A stretch of DNA of 64,000 bases, from positions 1-64,000 of the forward strand of contig JAZMZV010000274.1 of assembly GCA_045586185.1 (NCBI GenBank). Reading direction: 5' to 3'. Below the pieces are notes generated by a model. That model made no database searches. It worked only from the letters and a program-made list of their open reading frames with translations, and had not been told where the DNA came from. The position numbers and the translations under genes are program-made. Shown here one piece after another: positions 17,094 through 25,843 of this stretch (position 1 is its first letter; each line of letters begins with the position of its first letter). Source of the stretch: RUG11551 sp045586185 (GTDB lineage Bacteria; Planctomycetota; Planctomycetia; Pirellulales; Thermoguttaceae).

Positions 17094-17291
17094 ATTTGTA
17101 TTATATTCTTTCACCCCCCTTGAATAATTCTTTATTCTTTGTTAGAATATTTATTTAAGACAATTGCTGGTTTTGGGGAGGATTGATTGTTTTACCGTAT
17201 CTCGCCTGTTACGGGCGAATTGCGAATTAACGGATTATCCTCGCTCCCATTTTTGTGTTTTAACATTTCCTGTTTAACAAGGAGTCAAAGC

Positions 17292-17711
17292 ATGTTTTGT
17301 AGACATTGTGGAAATGAACTGCCAAATGAGAATGCTGTAGCATGCATGAATTGTGGTTGCGATCCTCGAACAGGAAAAGCCTATTGCCCTTTTTGCGGCC
17401 GTCAGGTAAATGAACAGCAGATTGTATGTATCCAATGCGGCAATTTTTTGAATTCTCAACCGCCATTTACAGGAACAGCGCAAAGAACAGTTGATAGAAC
17501 AGTCGCTGGCATACTGGCGCTACTTCTTGGGATTGGAGTTCATCAATTTTACATGGGAAACACAAAGTCCGGAATTCTTCATCTTGTTGTAACATTTGCA
17601 ACTTGCGGCGTTGGTTCAATTATTTCTGTGATTGAAGGTTTTATATATTTGACCATGTCTGATGAGGAGTTTTATAACACATATATTCTGAATAAGAAAG
17701 ACTGGTTCTGA
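17292..17711 (+). CDS. TM2-domain protein with double zinc ribbon
   Basis: A 139-residue protein from the ATG at 17292 (MFCRHCGNELPNENAVACMN); an AAGGAG lies eight bases before it, deciding this start over an ATG-less longer frame. Two zinc ribbons lie in the first 50 residues: CRHCG with CMNCG, then CPFCG with CIQCG. A TM2 domain follows: RTVAGILALLLGIGVHQFYM (helix 1 plus the GxHxFY turn), then GILHLVVTFATCGVGSIISV (helix 2). TM2 proteins are small inner-membrane proteins of unknown biochemical role. Base use is more AT-rich than ppdK. It stands alone between two terminators, so it is probably a single-gene unit. Confidence 0.88.
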   Translation: MFCRHCGNELPNENAVACMNCGCDPRTGKAYCPFCGRQVNEQQIVCIQCGNFLNSQPPFTGTAQRTVDRTVAGILALLLGIGVHQFYMGNTKSGILHLVVTFATCGVGSIISVIEGFIYLTMSDEEFYNTYILNKKDWF

Positions 17712-17750
17712 TTATCTCAATTGGTCGTTGGTTCCATCGAAATTGTTTCC

Positions 17751-17786
17751 CGCCTGAAATTTCCCGATTTCAGGCGGCGTTTTTTT
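17751..17786 (+). terminator. Rho-independent terminator of the TM2 gene
   Basis: Stem CGCCTGAAAT / ATTTCAGGCG with a six-base loop, then GCG and seven T. The stem is near identical to that of the ppdK terminator 700 bases upstream. Confidence 0.9.
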
Positions 17787-17894
17787 AAAATTCTAATAAA
17801 AGTGAAAAATTGGTCTTGATTAAAACAGAAAAAACGGCTACTATCTGAGAAAACGCCCGAGACGTCGGGAGAACTGTTTTTACCACCCGTTATT

Positions 17895-19124
17895 ATGATT
17901 AGTCGCTATCGAACTACTGCCGCAGTTTTGTTTTGCATCGGGCTGGCGCTGTGCCTGTCCGGATGTCAGAGTTTCAAGTCGCAGTCGTTGAACGCTGAAG
18001 GCGTTCGGCGAATGAACAGCGGAGATACGCAGCAGGCGGAAGACATGTTTCTCCGAGCTCGTTCTGCCAACCCGGCGGATGCGGATGCGTGCTATAATCT
18101 GGCGATTATCGAGCATCAACGGGCGAAGTCTTGCGGAAATCCGGATAATTACAATCGGGCGGAAGAATATTATCGTCTGGCGCTGGACCGCAACCCGTCT
18201 CACGTAGACGCTTATCGCGGCTTGGCGACGCTGTACTGTGACGAAAACCGTCCAGACGACGCCTTCGCCCTGTTGGAAAACTGGAATCGTCAGGAACTCG
18301 GAAGCGTCGAGCCGAAGATTGAACTGGCGCGTCTTTATAACGAATACAATCGAGTCGATCAGGCGGAAGCGAGTCTGCGACAGGCGTTGGCGATGGATCC
18401 GCAAAACGTCCGCGCGTTGAACTCGATGGCATACGTATACGAACAGAAAAACATGTACGCTGAGGCGTCTGCAATGTACTGCAAGTCCCTGCAGGTATTG
18501 CCAACGCAGACGGCAATTAACCAGCGGCACGCTCAACTGGCTCAGTCGATGGGCGGCTGCGGAACCTGCGCGACGGGCTCGTGTCAAACGCAAATCGCGT
18601 GCGCGACTCCGCCTGCTGCGCCGGCGTGTCAGACTTGCGCTCCCAATCCGCCGGTCGCTTGCGCGAGCAATGTAGCGATTTGCGGACCGCAGCCGAAACC
18701 GCTTGATCCGCCGGGATGGGCAATAACTCCTTCAGCTTGCGTTCCACAATGCGTCAATCCGGTATTGTTAGGCAATAATTCGTGCGTTCCGACCCCTGCT
18801 AAGACGGCTCAAAGCGCTTCCTATTCTCCGTCGGTTGCCAATCAGGCGGCAGAATCCGAACAAAACGCGACGGCGGACAGCGGACAATCGGAATCAAATT
18901 CCATCCTGTCGAATTCGGAACCCGCTTTGCCGGAACAGAATTCGGCGTTGACGGAACAGGAACCCGCCATTCCAGAAGCGGAACCGGCTGTCCCGGAACC
19001 TGTTGTAACCGCTCCCGCTCCAGCAGTTCCGGAACCCGTTGCGACAAATCCCGTTCCGAAGAAATACCTTCCGGGAATCCCGACGGCTCCGTCTGTCGCA
19101 TCGGAAAAAACTGAACTATATTGA
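17895..19124 (+). CDS. TPR lipoprotein with Cys-rich and Pro/Glu-rich tail
   Basis: A 409-residue lipoprotein: signal peptide VLFCIGLALCLSGC with the lipobox LSGC (acyl-Cys at about residue 23). Residues 30-215 are tetratricopeptide repeats (NAEGVRRMNSGDTQQAEDMF, then DADACYNLAIIEHQRAKSCG, then VDAYRGLATLYCDENRPDDA, and PQNVRALNSMAYVYEQKNMY), a protein-binding scaffold. Residues about 217-300 hold more than ten cysteines in short CxxC- and CxTC-like spacings (CGTCATGSCQ, CQTC, CVPQC). The last 100 residues are low-complexity Pro/Glu/Ala (EPAIPEAEPAVPEPVV). Planctomycetes have many such outer-membrane-associated TPR lipoproteins, often in envelope assembly. No partner gene is obvious nearby. 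Confidence 0.82.
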   Translation: MISRYRTTAAVLFCIGLALCLSGCQSFKSQSLNAEGVRRMNSGDTQQAEDMFLRARSANPADADACYNLAIIEHQRAKSCGNPDNYNRAEEYYRLALDRNPSHVDAYRGLATLYCDENRPDDAFALLENWNRQELGSVEPKIELARLYNEYNRVDQAEASLRQALAMDPQNVRALNSMAYVYEQKNMYAEASAMYCKSLQVLPTQTAINQRHAQLAQSMGGCGTCATGSCQTQIACATPPAAPACQTCAPNPPVACASNVAICGPQPKPLDPPGWAITPSACVPQCVNPVLLGNNSCVPTPAKTAQSASYSPSVANQAAESEQNATADSGQSESNSILSNSEPALPEQNSALTEQEPAIPEAEPAVPEPVVTAPAPAVPEPVATNPVPKKYLPGIPTAPSVASEKTELY

Positions 19125-19289
19125 TATTGCATTGTTCCGGCATTTGTTGTATAATAATTTAAGAAAGCTGGAACGTTTTGGATGCAATATGCGTCAAATA
19201 AAAAAGATTGGTTAAAAACAAATCATTGTTGTTTATTTCAATAACAATTTAACGTTTTTTATAGTAATATAAAAAGAAAGGTAGTTTAA

Positions 19290-19640
19290 ATGTCCACAGA
19301 AAAACCCGCACTCGATGCCGTTAAAACAGCTCCTGGTCAAGCTCCCGCTCCGCAAGTTCAGATCAACGACGACAAAGCTGTAACCAGCTACGCCAATTTC
19401 TGCCGCGTTACCGGCACGCCGGAAGAACTGATTATCGATTTCGGTCTCAACCCGCAGCCGATTGGAGTTCCGACCGCTCCGATTACCATTACGCAGCGCA
19501 TCATCACCAACTTCTACACTGCCAAGCGCATTCTTCACGCTCTGAGCATGACCGTTCAGCGTCACGAAGCCGCCTTTGGCGTTCTCGAAATTGACGTTCA
19601 GAAACGCGTTCGTCCGAACCTTCAGGCCCCGGCGAAATAG
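19290..19640 (+). CDS. DUF3467 family protein
   Basis: A 116-residue soluble protein. After an Ala/Pro-rich start it shows the DUF3467 pattern: SYANFCRVTGTPEELIIDFG, then ITITQRIITNFYTAKRILHA followed by LSMTVQRHEAAFGVLEID. Proteins of this family are short, widespread in planctomycetes and other phyla, and have no established function. Codon use resembles that of ppdK, so expression may be high. A GAAAGG near 19275 is a possible ribosome site. A heptamer element (12) follows within 20 bases of the stop. Confidence 0.85.
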   Translation: MSTEKPALDAVKTAPGQAPAPQVQINDDKAVTSYANFCRVTGTPEELIIDFGLNPQPIGVPTAPITITQRIITNFYTAKRILHALSMTVQRHEAAFGVLEIDVQKRVRPNLQAPAK

Positions 19641-19734
19641 TTTAGCATTCAGCGTATAGCTCAAACATAGCGTATAGAATTCAAAGCGCATAACCCCATA
19701 CTATGCGCTTCATTCTATGCGCTTTGCGCTTATT
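19641..19734. repeat. Heptamer-arm palindromic element 12
   Basis: Left arm of GCGTATAG/CATAGCGTATAG units, core TTCAAAGCGCATAAC, right arm ATACTATGCGCTTCATTCTATGCGCTTTGCGC. It ends against the ATG of dxr; an earlier in-frame ATG (19717) lies inside it. Confidence 0.7.
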
Positions 19735-20919
19735 ATGACCAGACAAAATATCTCTCTTCTCGGCTCCACCGGCAGTATCGGCTGCAGTACGCTGGATGTA
19801 ATTGCCCATTCAGGCGGGACAATGCAGCTCTGCGCTCTGGCGGGACACTGCAACGTCAAGCGGTTGATCGAACAGGCTCATCAGTTTCGTCCGAAATACG
19901 TTGCTGTTACAAACCCTCAAACGGCGTCTGAAGTTGACAAGTCTCTTTTTCCAGACTGTACAATTTTGCTTAAAGGCCCGGAATCGTTGATTCAGCTGGC
20001 TCAGCTTCCCGAGGCTCAGACGGTTGTTTGCGCGGTTGTCGGCAGGGCAGGGCTGGAAAGTACGATGGCGGCGCTGCAGGCGTCTAAGAGAGTTGCTCTT
20101 GCCAACAAAGAGAGCCTGGTAATCGGCGGAGAGCTGGTAATAGAAGCGTCTAAAAAGTACAACGCGCCTTTGCTGCCCATCGACAGCGAACACGGCGCTG
20201 TGTTCCAGTCCCTACGCGCCGGGAACCATTCAGAAATCAAACGGGTCGTTCTGACCGCCAGCGGAGGCCCGTTCCGGGAATATTCAGAAGAACAGCTCCA
20301 GTCGGTAACGCTTGATCAGGCGTTGGCTCATCCCACGTGGAAGATGGGTAAGAAGATTACCATCGATTCCGCAACGTTGATGAACAAGGCGCTGGAAATA
20401 GTCGAAGCCCGCTGGCTTTTCAATTTGACGGCGGAGCAGATAGCCGTCGTCATTCACCCGCAATCCTACGTCCATTCGATGGTGGAGTTCGTAGACGGGT
20501 CAGTAATCGCTCAAATCAGTCCGCCGGACATGCGTTTGCCGATTCAGTACGCGCTAACGTGTCCAGAGCGAACGCCAGGTCCAGCGCGTCAAATGGACTG
20601 GTCTGTATGTCATAAATTGGATTTTTTTCCTCCAGATTTGACACAAAAACGGTTCAAGGGCTTGTCATTAGCTCTTAAAGTGGTAAAATATGGAGGAAGT
20701 TCAGCCTGCGTAATGAACGCAGCGAACGAAATTGCCGTACAATATTTTATAGAAGGAAAAATCCCCTTCTTGGAAATTGTTTCGACGTGCTGCAAAGCGG
20801 TGGACGCCCATCTGCAGTCCGGGTTTATTCCCCATCCAACGTTGGAGGAGTTGATTCAAATAGATAATCAAACTCGCCAATGGACTCAGAGAGAACTGGA
20901 CGCCCATGTCAATGCGTAA
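19735..20919 (+). CDS. dxr: 1-deoxy-D-xylulose 5-phosphate reductoisomerase
   Basis: A 394-residue enzyme of the non-mevalonate isoprenoid pathway (DXP to MEP, NADPH-dependent). Start at 19735 (MTRQNISLLGSTGSIG) is preferred to the ATG at 19717, which would add six residues encoded by a repeat element. Motifs: NADPH loop GSTGSIGCSTLDVI, ALANKESLVIGGELV, metal/substrate site PIDSEHGAVFQSL, LTASGGPFR, HPTWKMGKKITIDSATLMNK, and the flexible loop region IHPQSYVHSMVEFVDGSV. The C-terminal helical domain ends with NQTRQWTQRELDAHVN. Length is standard. It is followed by rseP, a pairing seen in many bacteria, though a repeat element now separates them. Confidence 0.96.
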   Translation: MTRQNISLLGSTGSIGCSTLDVIAHSGGTMQLCALAGHCNVKRLIEQAHQFRPKYVAVTNPQTASEVDKSLFPDCTILLKGPESLIQLAQLPEAQTVVCAVVGRAGLESTMAALQASKRVALANKESLVIGGELVIEASKKYNAPLLPIDSEHGAVFQSLRAGNHSEIKRVVLTASGGPFREYSEEQLQSVTLDQALAHPTWKMGKKITIDSATLMNKALEIVEARWLFNLTAEQIAVVIHPQSYVHSMVEFVDGSVIAQISPPDMRLPIQYALTCPERTPGPARQMDWSVCHKLDFFPPDLTQKRFKGLSLALKVVKYGGSSACVMNAANEIAVQYFIEGKIPFLEIVSTCCKAVDAHLQSGFIPHPTLEELIQIDNQTRQWTQRELDAHVNA

Positions 20920-20985
20920 TTCGGAATGCGTAATTCGTAATTACTAAGGAGCATAGCGTAAACTCCTTATTCCTAACATTAAACC
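20908..20985. repeat. Heptamer element 13 between dxr and rseP
   Basis: AATGCGT/AATTCGG/AATTCGT units, then a hairpin built from AAGGAG and CTCCTT around GCATAGCGTAAA. It begins in the last codons of dxr. Right arm is short and partly lost. Confidence 0.6.
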
Positions 20986-20991
20986 ATAAAA

Positions 20992-23187
20992 ATGAGCGTA
21001 ATATTACTGTCGTCTTTATCCTATTTGTTATCGCTTTCATTTTGGGCATCCGTACTGGTGGTTATGCTGGTATTCGGATTTCTGATTCTCATTCACGAGT
21101 TCGGACACTTTATCGTTGCGAAATGGTGCGGTGTAAAAGTCGAGAAATTCTATATTGGCTTTGACTTTTGGGGGTTGAAGCTGTGCAGTTTTCAGTGGGG
21201 AGAAACAGAATACGGCATCGGCGTATTTCCGCTGGGCGGCTACGTTAAAATGCTGGGTCAGGAAGACAACCCCGGCGAGCTTCGTGAAGAGTACGAGAAA
21301 TCCAAGCTGGCGATTTATAAAGGTGCAGACGACATGGCGGATGTGGACGCCTTAGACGAACAGCGCGAAATTCTGCACGATCCTCGCAGTTATTTAGCGA
21401 AGCCGGTTTGGCAGCGAATGGCAATTATCGTCGCCGGCGTTACGATGAACGCGATTTTTGCGTACGTTGCCGGGATTCTTGCGTATCAGGCTGGCATTGA
21501 AGAAAACCCGCCGGAGGTTACCGTCGTTGCCGGGTCGCCTGCGTGGAATAACGGGCTGCGTTCCGGCGATACAATCGTCAGCATCAACGGCGTTCAAACC
21601 AGTTCGTTCAGCAAAGTTCAGCAGAACGTTGCTCTGTCCGGGAAGAAGTCCGAAAGCGGTCTGGAAGTTTGGATTAATTCAATTGACACGGATAAGTTAG
21701 AGCAGCTGAAAATCCCAACCAAAAGCAATGGTATGAACCAGGTCATGGGAATTCTGCCCGCCAGCAGTCTCAATTTACTGGAATCCATGCCGGGCAGACC
21801 GGGTTCTCCCGCCGCCGCGGCATTTTATAACGTAAAAGAAAAATCAATGGCGCTGCCGGAAAATACGTGTATCAAGGCAGTTGACGGAATTTCTGTAAAG
21901 TCGTACAACGATTTCGCAGAATATCTCCGCTTTCATCGCGATAAGCCCGTAAAGGTAACGGTTGGACCAAATCGTTCGTGTAAAGGTTCAAACGATTCTG
22001 CGCCTAAATTGAAAACCAAAGACGTTGTTATTCCTCCTCGCCCGTCTCTGGATTTAGGTCTGGTTATGAAAATCGGCAAGATAACCGGCGTTCGGCCAAA
22101 CAGCCCGGCTCATCGCGCTGGAATTAAAGCTGGCGACGAACTTTTAACGCTTGATGGGATCCCTATTTCTGATCCATGGAAGTTCCCGCAGGTTATCGAA
22201 CAGCGAGTCAAAAAACATCAGGAATCCGGGGAAGAAGAGCCTCTGTCCATTACGCTTGGAGTACAGCGAGTTCGCGAGCTGCGCCAAGGGGAAAAGGAAC
22301 GCGACTCTGTTATTAGCGATAAGTTTACACTTTTGGACGTCAAACAGACGTCAGACTATTCCCCGATTTTGCGTCAGTGCAGCCTGGCAGTTCCAGAACT
22401 GGGATTCTGCTATGAAATTACAAATACCATTTCCTATGTTCTGCCCGGCTCTCCAGCAGACAAAGCAGGCATTCAGCCCAAGATGAAGATTACCGGATTC
22501 CAGATTTTGCCTCCTGAATATCCGGCAGACGAAAAGCTGGCGGGCGTTACAAAGGCTCAATGGGATTCCTATTTCGAGAAGTTCCCCAAGATCAATCTCG
22601 ACGAACATCACCCGGACTGGGCTTTTGTGATGGATACCATTCAGAATTATCCGGTTGGAACAAAAGTTCGTCTTTTTACCGACGTTATGACGTACGATGT
22701 AACGCCGGAGGAGTCGAAAGACAGCTTTGCCGCTGATCGCGGCGTAACCGTTTACGCTAAAACTGCCAAGATCAGAGCGGCGTCTTTTGGCGAATCCGTC
22801 AGCATGGGCGTAGAGAAAACAAACGAGATGTTTTTACTCGTCTTTCGCATGATTCATCGCCTTTGCACCGGCGAGGTTTCCATGAAGGGGCTGGGCGGTC
22901 CTGTCATGCTGGCTCAGGTGGCGTACCAGTCCGCCAACCGCGGCTTTGGGATTCTCATGCTTTTCACCTGCATGATCAGCGCCAACCTGGCGGTTTTCAA
23001 CCTGCTGCCCATTCCCGTCGTTGACGGCGGACACGTCGTCTTCCTGACTTGGGAATGGATTTTCGGAACCCCGCCGCCGGAAAACCTGATGGTTATTCTG
23101 TCCTACATCGGTCTGTTTATTTTGCTGGCTTTGATGATTTGGACGCTTCTGCTCGATTGTGGAATTATTTCCCGTTATAATATGTAA
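20992..23187 (+). CDS. rseP: RseP-type site-2 membrane protease with three PDZ domains
   Basis: A 731-residue intramembrane zinc protease that cleaves anti-sigma factors and leftover signal peptides in the inner membrane. First membrane helix carries HEFGH (His35-His39); the second zinc-site motif lies near the end in NLLPIPVVDGGHVVF. Between them are PDZ-like domains: VVAGSPAWNNGLRSGDTIVS, GVRPNSPAHRAGIKAGDELL and VLPGSPADKAGIQPKMKI, with a segment that may be a fourth, degenerate one. Typical RseP has about 450 residues and two PDZ domains, so this is an enlarged planctomycete form. The last two helices (ISANLAVFNLLPIPVV; NLMVILSYIGLFILLALMIW) complete the core. Confidence 0.92.
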   Translation: MSVILLSSLSYLLSLSFWASVLVVMLVFGFLILIHEFGHFIVAKWCGVKVEKFYIGFDFWGLKLCSFQWGETEYGIGVFPLGGYVKMLGQEDNPGELREEYEKSKLAIYKGADDMADVDALDEQREILHDPRSYLAKPVWQRMAIIVAGVTMNAIFAYVAGILAYQAGIEENPPEVTVVAGSPAWNNGLRSGDTIVSINGVQTSSFSKVQQNVALSGKKSESGLEVWINSIDTDKLEQLKIPTKSNGMNQVMGILPASSLNLLESMPGRPGSPAAAAFYNVKEKSMALPENTCIKAVDGISVKSYNDFAEYLRFHRDKPVKVTVGPNRSCKGSNDSAPKLKTKDVVIPPRPSLDLGLVMKIGKITGVRPNSPAHRAGIKAGDELLTLDGIPISDPWKFPQVIEQRVKKHQESGEEEPLSITLGVQRVRELRQGEKERDSVISDKFTLLDVKQTSDYSPILRQCSLAVPELGFCYEITNTISYVLPGSPADKAGIQPKMKITGFQILPPEYPADEKLAGVTKAQWDSYFEKFPKINLDEHHPDWAFVMDTIQNYPVGTKVRLFTDVMTYDVTPEESKDSFAADRGVTVYAKTAKIRAASFGESVSMGVEKTNEMFLLVFRMIHRLCTGEVSMKGLGGPVMLAQVAYQSANRGFGILMLFTCMISANLAVFNLLPIPVVDGGHVVFLTWEWIFGTPPPENLMVILSYIGLFILLALMIWTLLLDCGIISRYNM

Positions 23188-23208
23188 CTCGCAGAGTTTT
23201 CAAAGATA

Positions 23209-23601
23209 TTACTCAAACAGCGACCTGTTCTGATCGAATCCGGACAGGTCGCCGCTTTTATCTTTTAGCCATGCGACCAAAACGTTGCAGACGTATTCTA
23301 TTTCCTCGTCGGTGAGAGCTTTGCCGGGCGCAATGTTGTGCCATTTCTGCAGACAGCCGCGGCAACAGCACCCCGTGGCGTGCTGAGCAATAAAGATAAC
23401 GTGCCCGCGCATGGGCGTCTGTTTGCCGTCGTTGAGAGGGAATGCGCTTGCCAGGCGTTGAGAGATAATCGTTCGCGCCTGAGCGCGGATTTCGTCCCAG
23501 CCCCGCAGAGCGATATACGCTCTGTCCCGATTCGTCAGTTTAAATCGGGAACGAAACGGAGACTGTTGTAAGCGCTTTTTGAGATCTTCAAAAGATAGCA
23601 T
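23209..23601 (-). CDS. DUF4186 family protein
   Basis: A 130-residue protein matching the DUF4186 family: SFEDLKKRLQQSPFRSRFKL at the start, then NDGKQTPMRGHVIFIAQHAT, GCCCRGCLQKWHNI, and TDEEIEYVCNVLVAWLKD. The invariant His and the cysteine cluster (CCCRGC) suggest a metal site. Members are small cytoplasmic proteins of unknown function. It faces rseP tail to tail with 21 bases between the stops. A repeat element lies right after its start on the outer side. Confidence 0.88.
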   Translation of the reverse strand: MLSFEDLKKRLQQSPFRSRFKLTNRDRAYIALRGWDEIRAQARTIISQRLASAFPLNDGKQTPMRGHVIFIAQHATGCCCRGCLQKWHNIAPGKALTDEEIEYVCNVLVAWLKDKSGDLSGFDQNRSLFE

Positions 23602-23608
23602 TATAGAG

Positions 23609-23702
23609 AAAGGAGTAGGGAATGGGGAATAGTGAACAGAACCTCTCCTTTGGCGAATTAAAACTATTCCCTATTCCCTACTCCCTATTCCCTAATAGCT
23701 AA
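23609..23702. repeat. Heptamer-arm palindromic element 14
   Basis: Left arm AGTAGGG/AATGGGG/AATAGTG units, core CTCCTTTGGCGAATT, right arm of ATTCCCT/ACTCCCT units. Fits exactly between the DUF4186 start and the SIS gene stop. Confidence 0.82.
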
Positions 23703-24722
23703 TTAGCCAATGAACTCATTCCCAATTTTGCGGGCGCGGTTCGGTTTGTCGAGGTTGATGCCTTCGGCGGTTCCGATCTGTACCAGCAGGTTCCAGCCAG
23801 CCATGAGCTGGAAGAACTTTTCGTAGCCCTTGAGTTCCGGCAGTTTGATGGTCGGGAACGGGGTGTCTTTGGTTGACAGGGCGACGACGGTGCAGCCGAC
23901 GTTTTTCTCGAAGATGGACTGCATCTTTTCGAATTCCGATTCAAACGGTTCGACGAAGAAGATGACGTCGTTTTCGCGCATGATTTCTTCGACGCCGTGC
24001 AGAGCGTAGGTGCCTTCGAGGAAGTCGCTTTGCTTGCGGGTGATTTCGTTGGTTTTGAGCGTCAGTTCTTCAGCAACGCCGTCGTTGCGGCCGGCGAAGA
24101 AGATGGTTCTGGCGTTGGCGGCTTTTTCGATAATAGCCGGGTCGTATTCCGTCGTCATGATTTGAGCGGACAGGTCGGCGGCAGCGGTTTTGTTCGCGTC
24201 GCATTCGCAGCATTTAATCAGATTGCAGAGAATGGAACGATAAACCAGAGCCTGTTCGACAACGGACTTGGTAGCGGCAACAGCGTCTTCTTTTCCGCAG
24301 GAAAGAACAACGCATTCGTCGGACAGTTCCTGAAGCGGGGTTCCCGCGTTGGCGGTAACGCCGAAAATGTTCTTCTGACCCTTCGCCTTGAGCTGTTTGA
24401 TGAGGGTGATGAGTTCCTTGGTCTTGCCGCTGTTCGAGGCGCCCATAACGGCGAATCGGGACAGGTCGTATTCGCAGCCCTGGAAGCTTCCGTCGGTTGC
24501 GACGGCGATAGGCAGCCCGCGTTTGAGAACGCCGTAGATAAAGCTCTTCGCCGGGAAAATTCGGCTGGAGCCTTCGCCGGTCAGAAAGACCGCTCCGGTC
24601 TGTTCAATCGCCTTTGCCATGTTGGCTGTCTGCGAAAAATCGAAGTTGCGAATGACGTCTGCCGTTTCCAGCATTTCCTTAACCAACGCAAAATCCTTGT
24701 AACGAGAATCGGTAAGATTCAT
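23703..24722 (-). CDS. SIS-domain phosphosugar isomerase/aminotransferase-like
   Basis: A 339-residue cytoplasmic protein from the ATG at 24722 (MNLTDSRYKDFALVKEMLET), preceded by AAGGAG; a longer frame from 24791 is not needed. Two sugar-isomerase (SIS) domains: the first with FLTGEGSSRIFPAKSFIYG and FAVMGASNSGKTKELITLIK (about 45-145), the second with ARTIFFAGRNDGVAEELTLK and FLEGTYALHGVEEIMRENDV (about 190-290), as in the AgaS/GlmS isomerase group. The glutaminase half of GlmS is absent, so it likely acts on a phosphorylated amino sugar or fructosamine; the substrate is unknown. It stands alone, with repeat element 14 downstream. Confidence 0.83.
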   Translation of the reverse strand: MNLTDSRYKDFALVKEMLETADVIRNFDFSQTANMAKAIEQTGAVFLTGEGSSRIFPAKSFIYGVLKRGLPIAVATDGSFQGCEYDLSRFAVMGASNSGKTKELITLIKQLKAKGQKNIFGVTANAGTPLQELSDECVVLSCGKEDAVAATKSVVEQALVYRSILCNLIKCCECDANKTAAADLSAQIMTTEYDPAIIEKAANARTIFFAGRNDGVAEELTLKTNEITRKQSDFLEGTYALHGVEEIMRENDVIFFVEPFESEFEKMQSIFEKNVGCTVVALSTKDTPFPTIKLPELKGYEKFFQLMAGWNLLVQIGTAEGINLDKPNRARKIGNEFIG

Positions 24723-24938
24723 AAGGGTCTCCTTAATAATACATTTCTGAGAAAAATTTCTCTGCCCAGTTCCAATTCCCGGACAGTCCAACTATATCTT
24801 ATTATACATAATAATAAAAAGAATTCAAGCGGTCAGAATTGAGTTTTTTGTGAATAAAACGCTGCCGTTGTTCAATAATTTTTATAAGAAAATGTACAAA
24901 CGCGTCGACGCGTCTGGCGTTGTCTTGTCAAAACAGCG

Positions 24939-25676
24939 TTATTCTACCAGTTCCAGCGTTTCCCAGAAAGACGGGTCTGAGCTGAATGGAGCGGGTTCGG
25001 GAGCCGTCAGAGTGATTTCTCCCAGGTCTTTGTCCTGAATTTTCCAGGCGATGCCCAACGTCGGGTAGTCGTCAGGACGGAAATCCGTCAGGGATTCAGC
25101 CGGAAAGACGCATTCGAGCAAATAGCCGTCCGCGGTGATTTGGCTGCGAACAAAGAAGTACGACGATTCCATGTTTCGAGGGTTTTCTTTTGCCAAATGA
25201 ATCGGAATCGGGACGACGGCGGGGTCGTTGAGTTTTCTTCCCCCGCCGGTTGGATAAAGAGCAAACTGATGACATCCGCGCCCCGCCCGATGAACCTGGC
25301 GCATGTCGCGCATGTCGAGCCAAAGCAGAATGTAATCCCCGGCGTCTGTCATGGGAACTCGGCAGTCCAGCGGATGCTTTTTCCCTGTTACAGCAAACGA
25401 GATCCCCAGCCCGGAATCGTCCCACGCCATACGGACGTCAACAGGCGACGCCTTCCCGTCAAGGGCGTTGAACTGCGGCAGCGCATACGACACGTCCAGT
25501 TCCAGCCCCTTTTTAGGCCACGCGAGTTCTTTTTCCGAACTCCACAGGTTGGCTTTTCGATGGCACTGAAGCGCGAACTTAAACGGCAGACGAGGGGAAA
25601 TAGGGAGTTTCAAGGCAGTAGGCAGTAGGGTATAGGCAGTCGGGAATAGGGAATAGGGAATAGGCGCGAAGCGCAT
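24939..25676 (-). CDS. CBM9/DOMON-like carbohydrate-binding protein, start altered by repeat
   Basis: About 225 residues of a family-9-type carbohydrate-binding fold: DVSYALPQFNALDGKASPVD, VRMAWDDSGLGISFAVTGKK, then DYILLWLDMRDMRQVHRAGR, CHQFALYPTGGG and a late YPTLGIAWKIQDKDLGEI. This is the usual strand order for DOMON/CBM9 proteins of planctomycetes, which bind sugars or redox cofactors. The only upstream ATG (25676) lies inside repeat core A, giving a nonsense leader (APIPYSLFPTAYTLLPTA). A TTG at 25613, exactly at the repeat edge, may be the ancestral start. No export signal is clear. The frame otherwise is intact; expression after the insertion is uncertain. Confidence 0.7.
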   Translation of the reverse strand: MRFAPIPYSLFPTAYTLLPTALKLPISPRLPFKFALQCHRKANLWSSEKELAWPKKGLELDVSYALPQFNALDGKASPVDVRMAWDDSGLGISFAVTGKKHPLDCRVPMTDAGDYILLWLDMRDMRQVHRAGRGCHQFALYPTGGGRKLNDPAVVPIPIHLAKENPRNMESSYFFVRSQITADGYLLECVFPAESLTDFRPDDYPTLGIAWKIQDKDLGEITLTAPEPAPFSSDPSFWETLELVE

Positions 25677-25778
25677 CCGCTAGAACCGCGTAGCGGTTCA
25701 ATGTTAATAGCCGTGGGTGAAACCCACGGAGGCAGTAGGCAGTAGGGAATAGGGAATAGGGATTAGGAAATAACTCTG
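25614..25778. repeat. Heptamer-arm palindromic element 15 (core A)
   Basis: AGTAGGC/AATAGGG left array, core A at 25663-25732, then a further AGTAGGC/AATAGGG array in the same direction as the left one. Core hairpins are at 25683-25699 and 25711-25729. Compared with element 1 the first stem changes one T-A pair to C-G and the second keeps its stem but has a GAA loop. Confidence 0.88.
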
Positions 25779-25843
25779 AGCGACCAACGGGAGCGGTTTT
25801 TGGCAGGCGCGCGGCAGCGCGGACTGGGAGCGGCGCCTCGCCG

